Assembly (NCBI GenBank): GCA_035547915.1
Contig: DASZTS010000009.1
Coordinates: 19,126-83,125 of the forward strand
Source of the DNA: DASSFG01 sp035547915
GTDB taxonomy: Bacteria; Planctomycetota; Planctomycetia; Pirellulales; JAICIG01
Reading direction: 5' to 3'
Length of the DNA: 64,000 bases
The notes beneath the pieces are model-generated. The model saw only the letters and a list, made by a program, of their open reading frames with translations. It was not told the origin of the DNA and did no database searches. The position numbers were made by a program, and so were the translations under genes. This document shows, in pieces, positions 32,936-42,311 of the stretch; the first letter of the stretch is position 1, and each line of letters starts with the position of its first letter.

Positions 32936-35414
32936 CTTTGCCACTTACGGAGAGCGCAAGGGAGCGCACTCAGCATTGTGGGCATCGTTTGACGATCCCG
33001 TCGTTGCAAAGGGTGTCTTCATTACCGATTTGCCTTGGGGGCTACCGGAAAGGCTAGGCCATGGTCCGATGTTCCAGGGGCGATCACTAGACAGCTACTA
33101 CGTCGTCACACGTACTCTGCGGGACCCGAACGCCTCGCGGCCCGGCATGGCAATGAGCCTCGCCGCGTTTATTCCGCTGGCGGATCTAACGAGGCTGGAC
33201 GACCTCGGCATCATCTTAGACACGCTTGAATTAGTTGATCCACCCACTGGCGCCTGCGAGGTCGCTCCCAAAAAACCTGCACTTGGACAATTGCCCGTCG
33301 GATTTCCGCAGCTGGTGCATGCTCTATTAGCCAGCGACACAGGACAAGCACCGGTCTGGATAGGGCAGGAATCATTTCGCCCCGTGCTGGAAGCGCTTTG
33401 GAGCCGCATGCCCGGTGAGGTTCGCTTTACCTTTTCATTCGCCTTTATCTGTGACCCAAGCGACAGCAACAAGGCCAACACGGCGCTTCTTTACTGCCCA
33501 AATGACACAGCAAGTCGTTGGACCGGCCATACCGTCGTCGAGCCGACATCACCAATGCCCGTGCTCGGCTCCGCCGAGCTTTTCTTTCTCCAGGATGACC
33601 AAAGGGCCGACTTCAGCCACAAGTTAGCGACACTCGGCGCGCGGGTTCGCACATTCAGCGATTTGCGGGCAGCCTCGCAATGCATTCAGGCCGCGCGCGA
33701 AAGCCACGGGATTTCGACCTTCGACATCACAAAGCTTATCCGCAAGCTAGGGGCACTTTCTCCAAATCCGTTACTTGGTCTGGAATTGAAAGAAAGCCTG
33801 ATCTCTGAATTGTGTCGACGAATTGTGCGCGAGGGCAGTGCCTCCATTGTGTATATACGCAATATTGATCTGTCGCCATTCCCCGCGGCTGCGGGTCGCA
33901 TTACGCAATCATGCCGGGACGCTATTCAGAGTGAGCTAACGGGCTTTGCCTCGGGGTGTTCCGACAGTTGTGTGGCATTGATCAAGGAGGCGTTCAAGGA
34001 TGCCCAGCGCCCATGGCAATTCGGCATACAACAAGGTGCATCAACGTTCGTAGCCCGAGGCGATGCGGGCTCTGGGGCACTGCTCTGGCTCTTAGTGCGC
34101 GATAGTGCGGACATTGATGATTGGCTATCCGCACTTATTCCGCTTAACGTCAATGCAGATGAACTACTCAGCCGTTTTCCACCTGAAGACGCATCCGCTA
34201 ATGAGTGGCAATCCATTTTGTCGATGGCAGCAAATAGACAGTGGCCGCTTGTTTATTCAATGGCGCTCGCACGTACCGTCGATCCGGCTGACGCCATTCG
34301 TCACGTGTGCGATGCCTGGAAAGGGGAGGCGCGCACGAACGCTCTGCGGCAGCTTGCAAGCCAACTTGGCCCGGACGTATTTCTTGCGGCTATTGATGGG
34401 ACCGATAGCCCGGATGCTATTAACTGTGCTGCAGAGCTATGTGTCGAAGCTCCGATGTTGCTGACTCAGCATTTTCGCGGCGCCAGTAAGGCATGGCGGT
34501 TTATCTTTGAGCTAGTTGCAGCCCAAAGAGCATCCGTGATTCCGGAGGCACCAGCATTGAGAAACGAGCTTGACGCAGCTTGGCAATTTGCACTCACAGG
34601 TAGCTTAGAAGCGTCTTTTCAAGTGGCGGCCGCGCAGACGTGCTATGCCAATCTTATTGACTCGACGGTCCGTTCCCAAATATGGCAGCATCTGGATAAG
34701 CGTGCCGCAGACGCAATGCTAGCGGCGACGGCCGAGGCGTGGATCGGCCGCTTCCATTCTATCTCTGAGACGGTTGCGCCAGAAAGGGAATTGGCGAAGC
34801 AGATTTGCCATACCAGTCTGCGTTCGCGGCTCTTGCCAATGGATATGCAAGCGATTAAAAAAGTGGTTCAGGCTTTTGATTTATTTCACGATTTGAGTGA
34901 GGATGATTTTGATGCCTGGCGCCAAGACTTTCTGAGCAAAAACCGTCACATTGCTCCTATTGATGCTGCACTCATTGGCGGGTGCGTTCGGCAGCACGGC
35001 TGGAAATATGTAGCCTCTCGGCTCGCGTCTGATGTTCGCAAGTATTCACGTGATGATCTGCGACCTGCCGTGACCGAGTGTTTCACATTGCTTGGCTTTA
35101 TAGATAAGATTCTCGTCGGCAGCACCAATTTCGTCGTCGAAAGTGACGAGTGGTGGGCCGAAGTCAAGACCGTATTATGCGACCTTTATCCAGAAGGCCC
35201 CCTCGCGCATAACATTTGGGAGCGTGCCGGTGGTGATCCCGCAGATCTTGTTCACAGCATTTCTGGAGCCGATGCCTGGTATAGATGCCTTAGAGACCTT
35301 CGAAATGGTTTTTCAAGCGGTACGTTAAGTCTGGACTCACTGCTTGGCGAAGCAAGTGAAGATTACCCTGGTAATTCCGCCCTTAGAGTCCTGAGCAAAT
35401 ACCGACCTAGATAA
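32925..35414 (+). CDS. GTPase-associated protein 1 with GAP1-N2 domain
   Basis: An 829-residue protein. The N-terminal ~250 residues match GAP1-N2 (FATYGERKGAHSALWASF, GLPERLGHGPMFQGRSLDSYYVVTRT), the invariant partner of the paired GTPases. The rest is a long helical array without recognisable enzyme motifs. In the model for these systems GAP1 couples the GTPases to an effector. Its stop overlaps tail to tail with the convergent EAD1-trypsin gene. Confidence 0.82.
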   Translation: MRVDFATYGERKGAHSALWASFDDPVVAKGVFITDLPWGLPERLGHGPMFQGRSLDSYYVVTRTLRDPNASRPGMAMSLAAFIPLADLTRLDDLGIILDTLELVDPPTGACEVAPKKPALGQLPVGFPQLVHALLASDTGQAPVWIGQESFRPVLEALWSRMPGEVRFTFSFAFICDPSDSNKANTALLYCPNDTASRWTGHTVVEPTSPMPVLGSAELFFLQDDQRADFSHKLATLGARVRTFSDLRAASQCIQAARESHGISTFDITKLIRKLGALSPNPLLGLELKESLISELCRRIVREGSASIVYIRNIDLSPFPAAAGRITQSCRDAIQSELTGFASGCSDSCVALIKEAFKDAQRPWQFGIQQGASTFVARGDAGSGALLWLLVRDSADIDDWLSALIPLNVNADELLSRFPPEDASANEWQSILSMAANRQWPLVYSMALARTVDPADAIRHVCDAWKGEARTNALRQLASQLGPDVFLAAIDGTDSPDAINCAAELCVEAPMLLTQHFRGASKAWRFIFELVAAQRASVIPEAPALRNELDAAWQFALTGSLEASFQVAAAQTCYANLIDSTVRSQIWQHLDKRAADAMLAATAEAWIGRFHSISETVAPERELAKQICHTSLRSRLLPMDMQAIKKVVQAFDLFHDLSEDDFDAWRQDFLSKNRHIAPIDAALIGGCVRQHGWKYVASRLASDVRKYSRDDLRPAVTECFTLLGFIDKILVGSTNFVVESDEWWAEVKTVLCDLYPEGPLAHNIWERAGGDPADLVHSISGADAWYRCLRDLRNGFSSGTLSLDSLLGEASEDYPGNSALRVLSKYRPR

Positions 35415-36372
35415 GACCCGCTTGCCGCAGTCCCTCAACAACACGTCCCACCGGGATTCCCTCGTTTCGGACCTCAGTCTTTAAGCTTTGCGAGGCATGA
35501 TGAATTGCAACCAATGACCAGTTCGAGTCAAAAACGGGTGATCCCGACGAGCCAGGCAACGTATCGGTTAGATACTGAATGCAGTCACCATCCTCGTAGG
35601 CAACCACATTGTGATACAGAGCAACAACCTTGGGTCCTCCCATTGGATGTTGGATAATGTTCACGAAGTCCCCTTTTTTTACTGTCGAGGTGCCAAGCGC
35701 GATTGCTCCCCACGCGGCATTCGCGTCACCCCGCACTTTCACGGCCGTCCAGTCGTATTCTCTTGACGTCGCAAACGCATCGTCGGGAGCGAGCTCGAAG
35801 CCTGTCTCCGGAGCACGGCTTCCATTCAACATATCTTGAAAGTTAAACGTAATTCGTGCTGATCGAGCTTCCTCTATCGTGCTTATCACGTGATTGTTGG
35901 TCAGCAGAAGGTTCCCCGTCGTCAGAAAACCCGTACCCGAGGCGCCCGGCAATCGGATCAGCGCAACCGATCTGGCTGTAACTAACCCAAGCTCGAAGAA
36001 ATGCACCGGGAGAAACGTCGGCTGGCAGCCGGTCAGCTTTTCTAGCTCCCGTTCGGATGTCGGCCCTCGCCACCGAGAGCCGTCGAGAGGCGACAGCCGG
36101 CTTGGCTGTTCCGGCGACGCTGAGGCAACAGCGTGCGCAACATTTATCCAATTAAAACTTGGATAATCGGCCGACGCGACGTCCAGAAGTGCGGGAAGCC
36201 TTTCGTGTTTCAGCGCCTCCTTGATGGCGTTGTGCCACACCACTTTTGTGCCGCCCGCAAAGGCGATGTATCCAGTCGGTATCCCTGCGCGCTCTAGCAC
36301 ATATCGCACGGTTTGATTGTCGTCATACAACCCGGCTAAAAGATCTACCAGCTCTGTTGGAACGCGATACAT
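35407..36372 (-). CDS. EAD1-trypsin-like protease, predicted effector
   Basis: About 321 residues. Residues ~1-85 form an effector-associated domain 1 (ELVDLLAGLYDDNQTVRYVLERAGI, then a WHNAIKEALKH helix). A chymotrypsin-like protease follows with the full triad: His161 in TNNHVIS, Asp207 in YDWTAVK and Ser276 in PGSSGSPV. There is no signal peptide, so it acts inside the cell. EADs tether effectors to conflict-system platforms, which fits the convergent GAP1 gene. ATG 36372 is used; the longer frame to 36813 lies antisense to the zinc-ribbon gene. Confidence 0.85.
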   Translation of the reverse strand: MYRVPTELVDLLAGLYDDNQTVRYVLERAGIPTGYIAFAGGTKVVWHNAIKEALKHERLPALLDVASADYPSFNWINVAHAVASASPEQPSRLSPLDGSRWRGPTSERELEKLTGCQPTFLPVHFFELGLVTARSVALIRLPGASGTGFLTTGNLLLTNNHVISTIEEARSARITFNFQDMLNGSRAPETGFELAPDDAFATSREYDWTAVKVRGDANAAWGAIALGTSTVKKGDFVNIIQHPMGGPKVVALYHNVVAYEDGDCIQYLTDTLPGSSGSPVFDSNWSLVAIHHASQSLKTEVRNEGIPVGRVVEGLRQAGLI

Positions 36373-36469
36373 GGTATGGTTCCGAAAAACGAAGTACCAT
36401 TCCTTCCGTGATGATAGTGCCGTTGTTCGCAGTTGTAAATTCGAGGTTGTATGTGCTGGTCTCTGTGGC

Positions 36470-36720
36470 GGTTGAAGAATTCTTGACTTTTCCACCATTT
36501 CGCACACGGTGAGTTGCGATGGCTCGTCCGAGCCACCCGCTCTACATTGCGAAAGAAGCCCAGAACACGGCACGACACGGCGGTTCGCCGAACGGCAAGT
36601 GTTCCAACTGTGGCCACCGTTTCTATGTGCATGGTCACCGTATTGACAGGTATGCATCTGCTCATGGGGCTTGGCAAGAGTTGCAAAGTGGTGATTGGCG
36701 AGAAAGCCGCTACCGCTGAC
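36470..36720 (+). repeat. Right flanking repeat of the conflict island
   Basis: Homologous over about 250 bases to 26620-26871, in the same orientation, starting with GTTGAAGAATTCTTGAC and ending at CCGCTGAC. Both copies include the upstream TTGACT, a possible shared -35 box. The copies differ at many positions, so the duplication is old. Confidence 0.7.
36519..36719 (+). CDS. Small protein with a Cys/His cluster
   Basis: A 66-residue basic protein: MARPSHPLYIAKEAQNTARH, then CSNCGHRFYVHGHRIDRY with a CxxC and several His that could bind zinc. Family unknown. It is the intact member of a pair; the other copy at 26669 is frameshifted. It has a weak start context (GTTGCG before ATG). Confidence 0.5.
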   Translation: MARPSHPLYIAKEAQNTARHGGSPNGKCSNCGHRFYVHGHRIDRYASAHGAWQELQSGDWRESRYR

Positions 36721-36802
36721 TCCTCCGCGCAGCGCCTGCTGCGGGCTGGCCGGTAGGACATTGGCTGCCTCGCTTAAACGTTGCGATGCGGCCCATCGCC
36801 AA

Positions 36803-39800
36803 TTATTGCGCACTTCCCGGCCCAGCGTTCGGCGATACCGTCGACAATGCCGACTGGCTGTCCTTTAATGCTCGCAGTCTTCCCAGCGCGTCCTCGACAA
36901 ATTGGTGTCGTTCCATCGCACCGTTTGCCTCAAAAAGATTCGCTATCTTGGTCCTGCATAACTCGACTCTAGACTTCATATCCGGCAGCAGCTTAGGGTC
37001 GTGTAGTACAACCTCATCACCTGCGAGGTCGCTCTCCCCAAGAAGAGCGCCCTTGCCGTACAGCGTCGCGCGAAGATCATCATTCGATGACAACGATGCT
37101 GGAAACGCTAGCGACAAATAGGCGATCAGCAATAACCTCGCCGCCTCTACCTGCTCCGCCGCCATAAACACATCCCCCTGCCCACTGCGAAGAGAATCCC
37201 TCAATTGCGCCGCGAACTCCTGCCGCTTTCCCAGTAACTCTTTCGTCACCAATGCTTTTACTTGATTGGCCAATCGCTCACCACCTAAGAACCGCTCTAC
37301 GGATGGCGTCCCCGCGATGAGGGTTGCGCGTCCAAACAGGGGACGCATAATCAAAGATTCTTGCTCCAATAGCAGCGACGTATCCCTTGCTGTCTCGTCA
37401 CGACCGGCTTTTTCAATGAAAGTGTCCCGACTAATGTTGTCACTACCACTTGGCGCGGTGTTCCACTCATCGCTAGCTTTACCACGATCCAACCAGCGAC
37501 TGAATATCGGCGCGATGGGCGGACCGATCCCAAGTCCCACTACCGTTGGCCTAGGTGACACCGGAATGGCCTGCGACGTCCATCTGTACGTGCACACCCT
37601 TCCTTCAAAGCTGTCCGGCTGTTTAGACCGAAAGTTGACGGCAACTTGCCACCAGCGCTTGTATTCACTGGGGCGCCGATTAGGAAGAAAGGATGAAATC
37701 GAGGTATTTATATCGTAAGCAACTGATAACTTGCCAAGACCTAGACGCTCTGCTAGCAGAAACTCATTTGGAATCACTGTTTCAAGCCGCAAAGGAACGT
37801 CCAGAGCCTGGTTGACGTCGTATTGGCCATCCTTGGTAATTTCTTGCATCAGCTTAGCTGCAAACGGGGTTTTGGTAGGATCACCTAGCTTGGTCATGGG
37901 AGACATCATGGTCTTCAGGACTGGAAATGCTGTCTTTGGGTCAACTCCCTTTGGGTTAGGGTTTTGATCACCGTCCAACCACATATCAATGTCGCCCATC
38001 TGACTCTGATATCGATCGCGAGCCGACGCAACTACGCTTGCCATATTCTCGGCTGCTGCCAGATTCATTCCAAGAATTGCCGTAAACAGCCGTTTTCCGT
38101 CTGTACCTGAGCGCAATCCTTGACAGGCGTTCTTAAATCGTTCGCCACCCGAAATAATCAGCGAGGTTTCATCAGCCGACTCCTGACCCCGAGTCTTCGG
38201 CCATTGCCGACCGGCTAGCTCGACATAGCCACCGGCGCTAAACGCCCACGTAGCTGGATTGGGAACCGGTTGACCGGCCTGCTGAAAGTCGTCATACCCC
38301 AAACGTTGCATGACTTGGCCCAGGAAGCCCACGTTATCGTAAAGTGGTCGTGATCTCAGCCGGGCAACGATCAAGGAATACAATAAATTGCCTCCTGCTG
38401 CGCTGGTCACTCCGCCACTGTACACTCCGGTTTCAGTATCAGTGGATGCATACATTGTTGCCCACAGTTTGAGCTTACGCATGGATTCGGAATACAATTC
38501 ATCGGGAAGCCTGAGACTGGACCGCTCAGAAGCCAGATCGAGAAGATCAATCAGTTGGCGGCGTGATGCATCAAGCTCATAGGTACGCATGTCTGCGCTG
38601 ATGCTGTTTATTGAATAGTTGACCATTCCAAGAAAGCGTTGAACGTCCTGGATATCGACGTCTAGGTATCCTAAATCTTGGAATACGGTGGCAAAGCCGA
38701 CGTTTAACGCCCGGTCTATCTCACCCAGTTCAGTTTCAATGTGATCGAAGTTGACGCCAAGGTACTGACGGAGGTTGGCGATATCTTGGCGAACAGCCTG
38801 AACCTGTTGCATTATTTGTTGCTCCGGGCTGGGCCCAGACGAGAACAAGTTGATAATGAATGAGACGGCACCAAATACGTCTGCAGTAAGTGCGATGGTG
38901 CTGATCTTATCCCCGGTATATAGCGCAATAGATTGCGCTAGCTGAATACCAGCGCTGCTGGCAGCGCCAAACGTGGCTGCCGCTTTTTTATCGACTAGAC
39001 CAAACAATGACGTCAGAATATAGTTTGCGGACTTTGCCTCACTGAAAAAATTCTCGATGTCACGTTGTTTAATGGCGGCTGCGTCTTGGGCCTTCTTCGT
39101 GTTTATGTACTTGAATACTGCATCCAATTCGGCGTGATATTTTGGAAGGTCGCCTGCTTGGATTGTGGCGAGTTGTGCCCGTAAAGTCGCAACGGCTTCG
39201 TTTGTAAGCTTGCCTTGTTCATCGAGCATTGCGACCGCCTCCCGAATACGGTCATTTTCGGCAAATTCCGGAAGTTTGCCAAGCAGCACTGTTGGCGTGT
39301 CCATTACCTTGACGTCGTTCGCGATGCCGGCCAAGTACGAGTCTAGCACCGAACGAAGTCCTGGATTGTCGGCAGCGGTTTCCGCAGCGTCCTGAAGGAT
39401 GTGCAGCCGTGCGTACTCCGGAAACGGTTCGTCGAATTTGAGTAGGCGGTTAGTAGTTCCCGCTAGTTGGCCGGCAAGGTTCTGTTGAAAAAGTTCAGCG
39501 GACGTGGATGGTTGACGTAGTAATATTCCAAGGTTATTGATAATCGTTGCCGGCCCGACTGACTTAGTTGCGATATCTGTGAGAATGCTAGTCAGAGCAC
39601 TCCGCGCTTCGCTCGTTGAGAGGGGTGACGCCGAAAACTGGTGCTGGTACGCAGTGTCGGCAGCGGTAATAACGTCCAATACAGCGGGTGCGTTGAAATG
39701 TGGGTCGGTTCGGGCGAGATTAGTTGCGAACTCAATCAGTGGTATCTTGACTAGCTGGGAGGGTGACTTGTTGATTTCATGTCCAAGGGCCGCCGCCCAC

Positions 39801-39925
39801 AGTTGAGGACTTGGCGTTGATGACTGCGGAGGTGGCTCCGCGAAAGCAATAGAGTGGTAAAGTACAAAGGGCAGAAGGGCGGAGTATGCGAAACGGCGTT
39901 GGGAAAGCGCGGATAGATTATACAT
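36803..39925 (-). CDS. Large secreted protein of unknown family
   Basis: A 1040-residue protein with a clear N-terminal signal peptide (SALLPFVLYHSIAFA, cleavage near residue 29). The first ~350 residues are long amphipathic helices; around 345-370 is a hydrophobic stretch (ISTIALTADVFGAVSFIINLF) followed by a coiled-coil-like run (VQAVRQDIANLRQYLGVNFDHIETELGEID). The remainder is mixed and Trp/Gly-richer. A signal peptide plus helices plus one central hydrophobic hairpin-like part recalls helical pore-forming toxins, but I see no family match and do not assign one. It is AT-richer than the backbone, suggesting transfer. Confidence 0.7.
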   Translation of the reverse strand: MYNLSALSQRRFAYSALLPFVLYHSIAFAEPPPQSSTPSPQLWAAALGHEINKSPSQLVKIPLIEFATNLARTDPHFNAPAVLDVITAADTAYQHQFSASPLSTSEARSALTSILTDIATKSVGPATIINNLGILLRQPSTSAELFQQNLAGQLAGTTNRLLKFDEPFPEYARLHILQDAAETAADNPGLRSVLDSYLAGIANDVKVMDTPTVLLGKLPEFAENDRIREAVAMLDEQGKLTNEAVATLRAQLATIQAGDLPKYHAELDAVFKYINTKKAQDAAAIKQRDIENFFSEAKSANYILTSLFGLVDKKAAATFGAASSAGIQLAQSIALYTGDKISTIALTADVFGAVSFIINLFSSGPSPEQQIMQQVQAVRQDIANLRQYLGVNFDHIETELGEIDRALNVGFATVFQDLGYLDVDIQDVQRFLGMVNYSINSISADMRTYELDASRRQLIDLLDLASERSSLRLPDELYSESMRKLKLWATMYASTDTETGVYSGGVTSAAGGNLLYSLIVARLRSRPLYDNVGFLGQVMQRLGYDDFQQAGQPVPNPATWAFSAGGYVELAGRQWPKTRGQESADETSLIISGGERFKNACQGLRSGTDGKRLFTAILGMNLAAAENMASVVASARDRYQSQMGDIDMWLDGDQNPNPKGVDPKTAFPVLKTMMSPMTKLGDPTKTPFAAKLMQEITKDGQYDVNQALDVPLRLETVIPNEFLLAERLGLGKLSVAYDINTSISSFLPNRRPSEYKRWWQVAVNFRSKQPDSFEGRVCTYRWTSQAIPVSPRPTVVGLGIGPPIAPIFSRWLDRGKASDEWNTAPSGSDNISRDTFIEKAGRDETARDTSLLLEQESLIMRPLFGRATLIAGTPSVERFLGGERLANQVKALVTKELLGKRQEFAAQLRDSLRSGQGDVFMAAEQVEAARLLLIAYLSLAFPASLSSNDDLRATLYGKGALLGESDLAGDEVVLHDPKLLPDMKSRVELCRTKIANLFEANGAMERHQFVEDALGRLRALKDSQSALSTVSPNAGPGSAQ

Positions 39926-40421
39926 CTGTGTTCTTCCGTGTATAGCGACAGCAAGTGGTCATGGAATGTTTGTAATACATGTGCATCGGCAATGTTGCGG
40001 CACGCTGGCGTCAAGCGGGCTTAATTGTTCATCGCATTGCGGTCACTTAAATCCAATGGGTTCGGCGCAAGCTCACCGCCCTGGCATTGTCTGGCGGAAC
40101 ATAGTTGAAGCTTTAGTAGGCGCCGCTATTGTGGGTGACCGTCCCTCGATTGTCCAGCGGTCCCGATAAGCTACCGAGGAGACCGACATCCGCAAGCGAC
40201 GCGACTCTGAGCGGTTGCCCGGCCGGCCCGCACTCGCAGCAACTCCCGGCCGAATGACACCGTACTTGGGCTGGGGCCGAGAAGGAGAGTTGCGGCCGTC
40301 TCTGTGGTGGACGATTACGCGGATCGGAGCGACATGCACCGGCATTCTGGCCGTGAGAGACGGTCAATCGGCATAAGGTAGACGGCGGCGCAAGTGGCTC
40401 CAGCTACGGATTGTTCTCGAC
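39926..40421. other. Gap upstream of the secreted protein gene
   Basis: No supported gene. It presumably holds the promoter of the leftward secreted-protein gene. Several Arg-rich open frames on both strands are not credible. Confidence 0.35.
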
Positions 40422-40513
40422 GCAGGTGACAGAATAGGTGATGGAATCCTTGCTAAACCCTGGAAAATCTGTAAAATCTGGAAATCGCAAGTGCAGGAAT
40501 CCACGGGATTTAC
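40422..40513 (+). repeat. Left copy of a 92-bp attachment-region repeat
   Basis: About 85 percent identical (14 differences by eye) to 63305-63396, same orientation; the core TGGAAAATCTGTAAAAT is unchanged. The right copy continues into a tRNA-Gly 3' end and an integrase gene. This copy ends exactly at the left terminus of the IS256 element. Confidence 0.75.
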
Positions 40514-41990
40514 GGAGTTATTGTCAATAGTTGTGTTTGGAGAATGTTGGATCAGGCGGCGTTCTGCATGACACCATCAGTGAAAACTTTGCCTTGGATG
40601 AGGTGACCGATGAGCTCGTGCTTGTTGAGGCGACGCCATCGTTTCTGTGCCGCTTGAGCGAGCTTGAACATCATGGTCAGGCTGGCCTTCCTGGTGCCGT
40701 TTCCCTTGGTGCGGCGGTGCCTGAGCCGAATCGTGGCGAACGTGCTCTCGATGGGGTTGGTCGTGCGGAGATGCCCCCAGTGCTCTGCGGGAAAGTCGTA
40801 GAACGTCAACAGCACGTCTCGATCCTTCTTCAAGCAGTCACATGCGACCTGGTACTTGGCCTGATACTTCTCCAGGAAGTGATCGAACGCCTGATTGGCG
40901 CCGTCACGCGTCTCGGCTTGCCAGATCTCGTGCAGGTCAGCCTTGGCCTTGGGCTGCACACTCCTGGGCAGATGGTTCAGGACATTCGCCGTCTTGTGAA
41001 CCCAGCACCGCTGTTCTTGGGTCGTGGGAAAGCACTCGCGTAAGGCCGCCCAGAAGCCCATGGCACCATCACCAATGGCCAGCTTGGGAGGATTCGTCAA
41101 TCCCCTTTGCTTCAGGCTCAAGAGCAGCTCCAGCCAGCTCTGCTTGCTTTCGCGGTAACCATCCACGACGGCGATCAGTTCCTTCTCTCCTTCGGCCGTC
41201 GCTCCCATCAGCACGAGTAGGCATTGCTTCGAATTGGCCTCGTCTTCCAGGCGAACATTCGTGTGGATGCCATCGGCCCAGACGTAGACGTAGTGCTTCC
41301 CCGCAAGGTCGCGTTGGCACCAGGCATCGTACTCCTGCGACCACTGCTCCTTGAGCCGCACGACCACGTTGGCACTCAGGCCCGGTGCGTCCGGACCAAG
41401 CAGTGCCTGCAAGGCTTCCGAGAAGTCGCCGGTCGAAATACCTTTGAGGTACAGCCAGGGGATCAACTCTTCAACCGACCGGCTCTTTCTCAGGTAGGGC
41501 GGCAGGATCGACGACGAGAAGCGAATTCGTTGCTCAGGGTCGCCAGACTTGTCGCGAACGCGTGGTTGCTGGATCTCGAGCGTGCCCGCTCCCGTCATGA
41601 TCTCACGAGCAGGGAGGTGGCCGTTGCGAACAATGAGACGGCGTCCCTGTTCGTCAACCCGAGCGGCATGCTCGTCGAGAAAGGACTGCACTTCTTTCTC
41701 CAGGGCCGCCTGAAGCATCTTTCTCGCTCCCTCGCGAACCAGGGCGTCCAGGGGGCTGCGAGAGTCATTCCCAGCGGGAAAAGGCAGGCAGTCTCCCTCG
41801 CTCTGGGTAGCCGGAACCGAATCACGATCCGGCGATGCTACTGGACCTGTCGCGTCTCTCTTCGTAACGTGTCGCATGGGTGGCGTATCCTTTCGTGCCC
41901 CGCTGTGGGGCGGCTGAAAAAACTTCCAACAGCAGGATACGCCGCCTTTTTCCTTCCTTCACCTGAACACGACTTTCGACAATACCTCCG
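40514..41990 (-). mobile_element. IS256-family insertion sequence
   Basis: About 1477 bp bounded by imperfect inverted repeats of ~26 bp: the left end begins GGAGTTATTGTCAATAGT, and the right end, read inward on the minus strand, GGAGGTATTGTCGAAAGT. It contains one transposase gene. No matching 8-9 bp target duplication is visible (GGATTTAC on the left against GATCGAAA on the right), which points to an old or rearranged insertion. Confidence 0.82.
40552..41877 (-). CDS. IS256-family (mutator-type) transposase
   Basis: This 441-residue protein is a complete mutator-type DDE transposase. The DDE triad falls in VWADGIHTNVR, IGDGAMGFW and NPIESTFATIRLRHRRTKG. CWVHKTANVLNHLP is the conserved C/H region between the second Asp and the Glu. 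Length and motifs suggest an intact enzyme. Confidence 0.93.
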   Translation of the reverse strand: MRHVTKRDATGPVASPDRDSVPATQSEGDCLPFPAGNDSRSPLDALVREGARKMLQAALEKEVQSFLDEHAARVDEQGRRLIVRNGHLPAREIMTGAGTLEIQQPRVRDKSGDPEQRIRFSSSILPPYLRKSRSVEELIPWLYLKGISTGDFSEALQALLGPDAPGLSANVVVRLKEQWSQEYDAWCQRDLAGKHYVYVWADGIHTNVRLEDEANSKQCLLVLMGATAEGEKELIAVVDGYRESKQSWLELLLSLKQRGLTNPPKLAIGDGAMGFWAALRECFPTTQEQRCWVHKTANVLNHLPRSVQPKAKADLHEIWQAETRDGANQAFDHFLEKYQAKYQVACDCLKKDRDVLLTFYDFPAEHWGHLRTTNPIESTFATIRLRHRRTKGNGTRKASLTMMFKLAQAAQKRWRRLNKHELIGHLIQGKVFTDGVMQNAA

Positions 41991-42311
41991 ATCGAAAAGG
42001 AAGCACGAAAGTTGTGGGCGGAAAAATGAGCAGGCTGGCCTCTTTCGGTCGCGGAGGTCGCGAGCGGCCCCTTCGCCCTCGCGTGCAGTCAGTCAACGAT
42101 CTCGCAGAGTCTTTCGCTGGAAACCGAAGTCATCAAAACTGCAATGACGCCGCTCGCGAACTGCAGTCGGTCGATGTGACGTCGATGTGACTTTGCAGGT
42201 CCGTGAAAAACGGTGGCGGCCATCGTCGGCCAGACGGTTCTTTCGGTTCATCGTTCGCGGGTGCACGGGGATGTTGACTGCCTCGCATCAGGCGGCGATG
42301 CCGAACAGGGC
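41991..42311. other. Gap right of the insertion sequence
   Basis: No gene is supported. A short tandem repeat of TCGATGTGACG lies at about 42173-42191. Confidence 0.35.

Noticed and set aside
36373..36813. N-terminal extension of the EAD1-trypsin protein
   Set aside because: The frame is open, but it runs antisense to the small Cys/His gene and its repeat, and its translation is not protein-like; ATG 36372 gives an exact EAD1 start.
40506..41998. Target-site duplication of the IS256 element
   Set aside because: The eight bases on either side (GGATTTAC, GATCGAAA) do not match.
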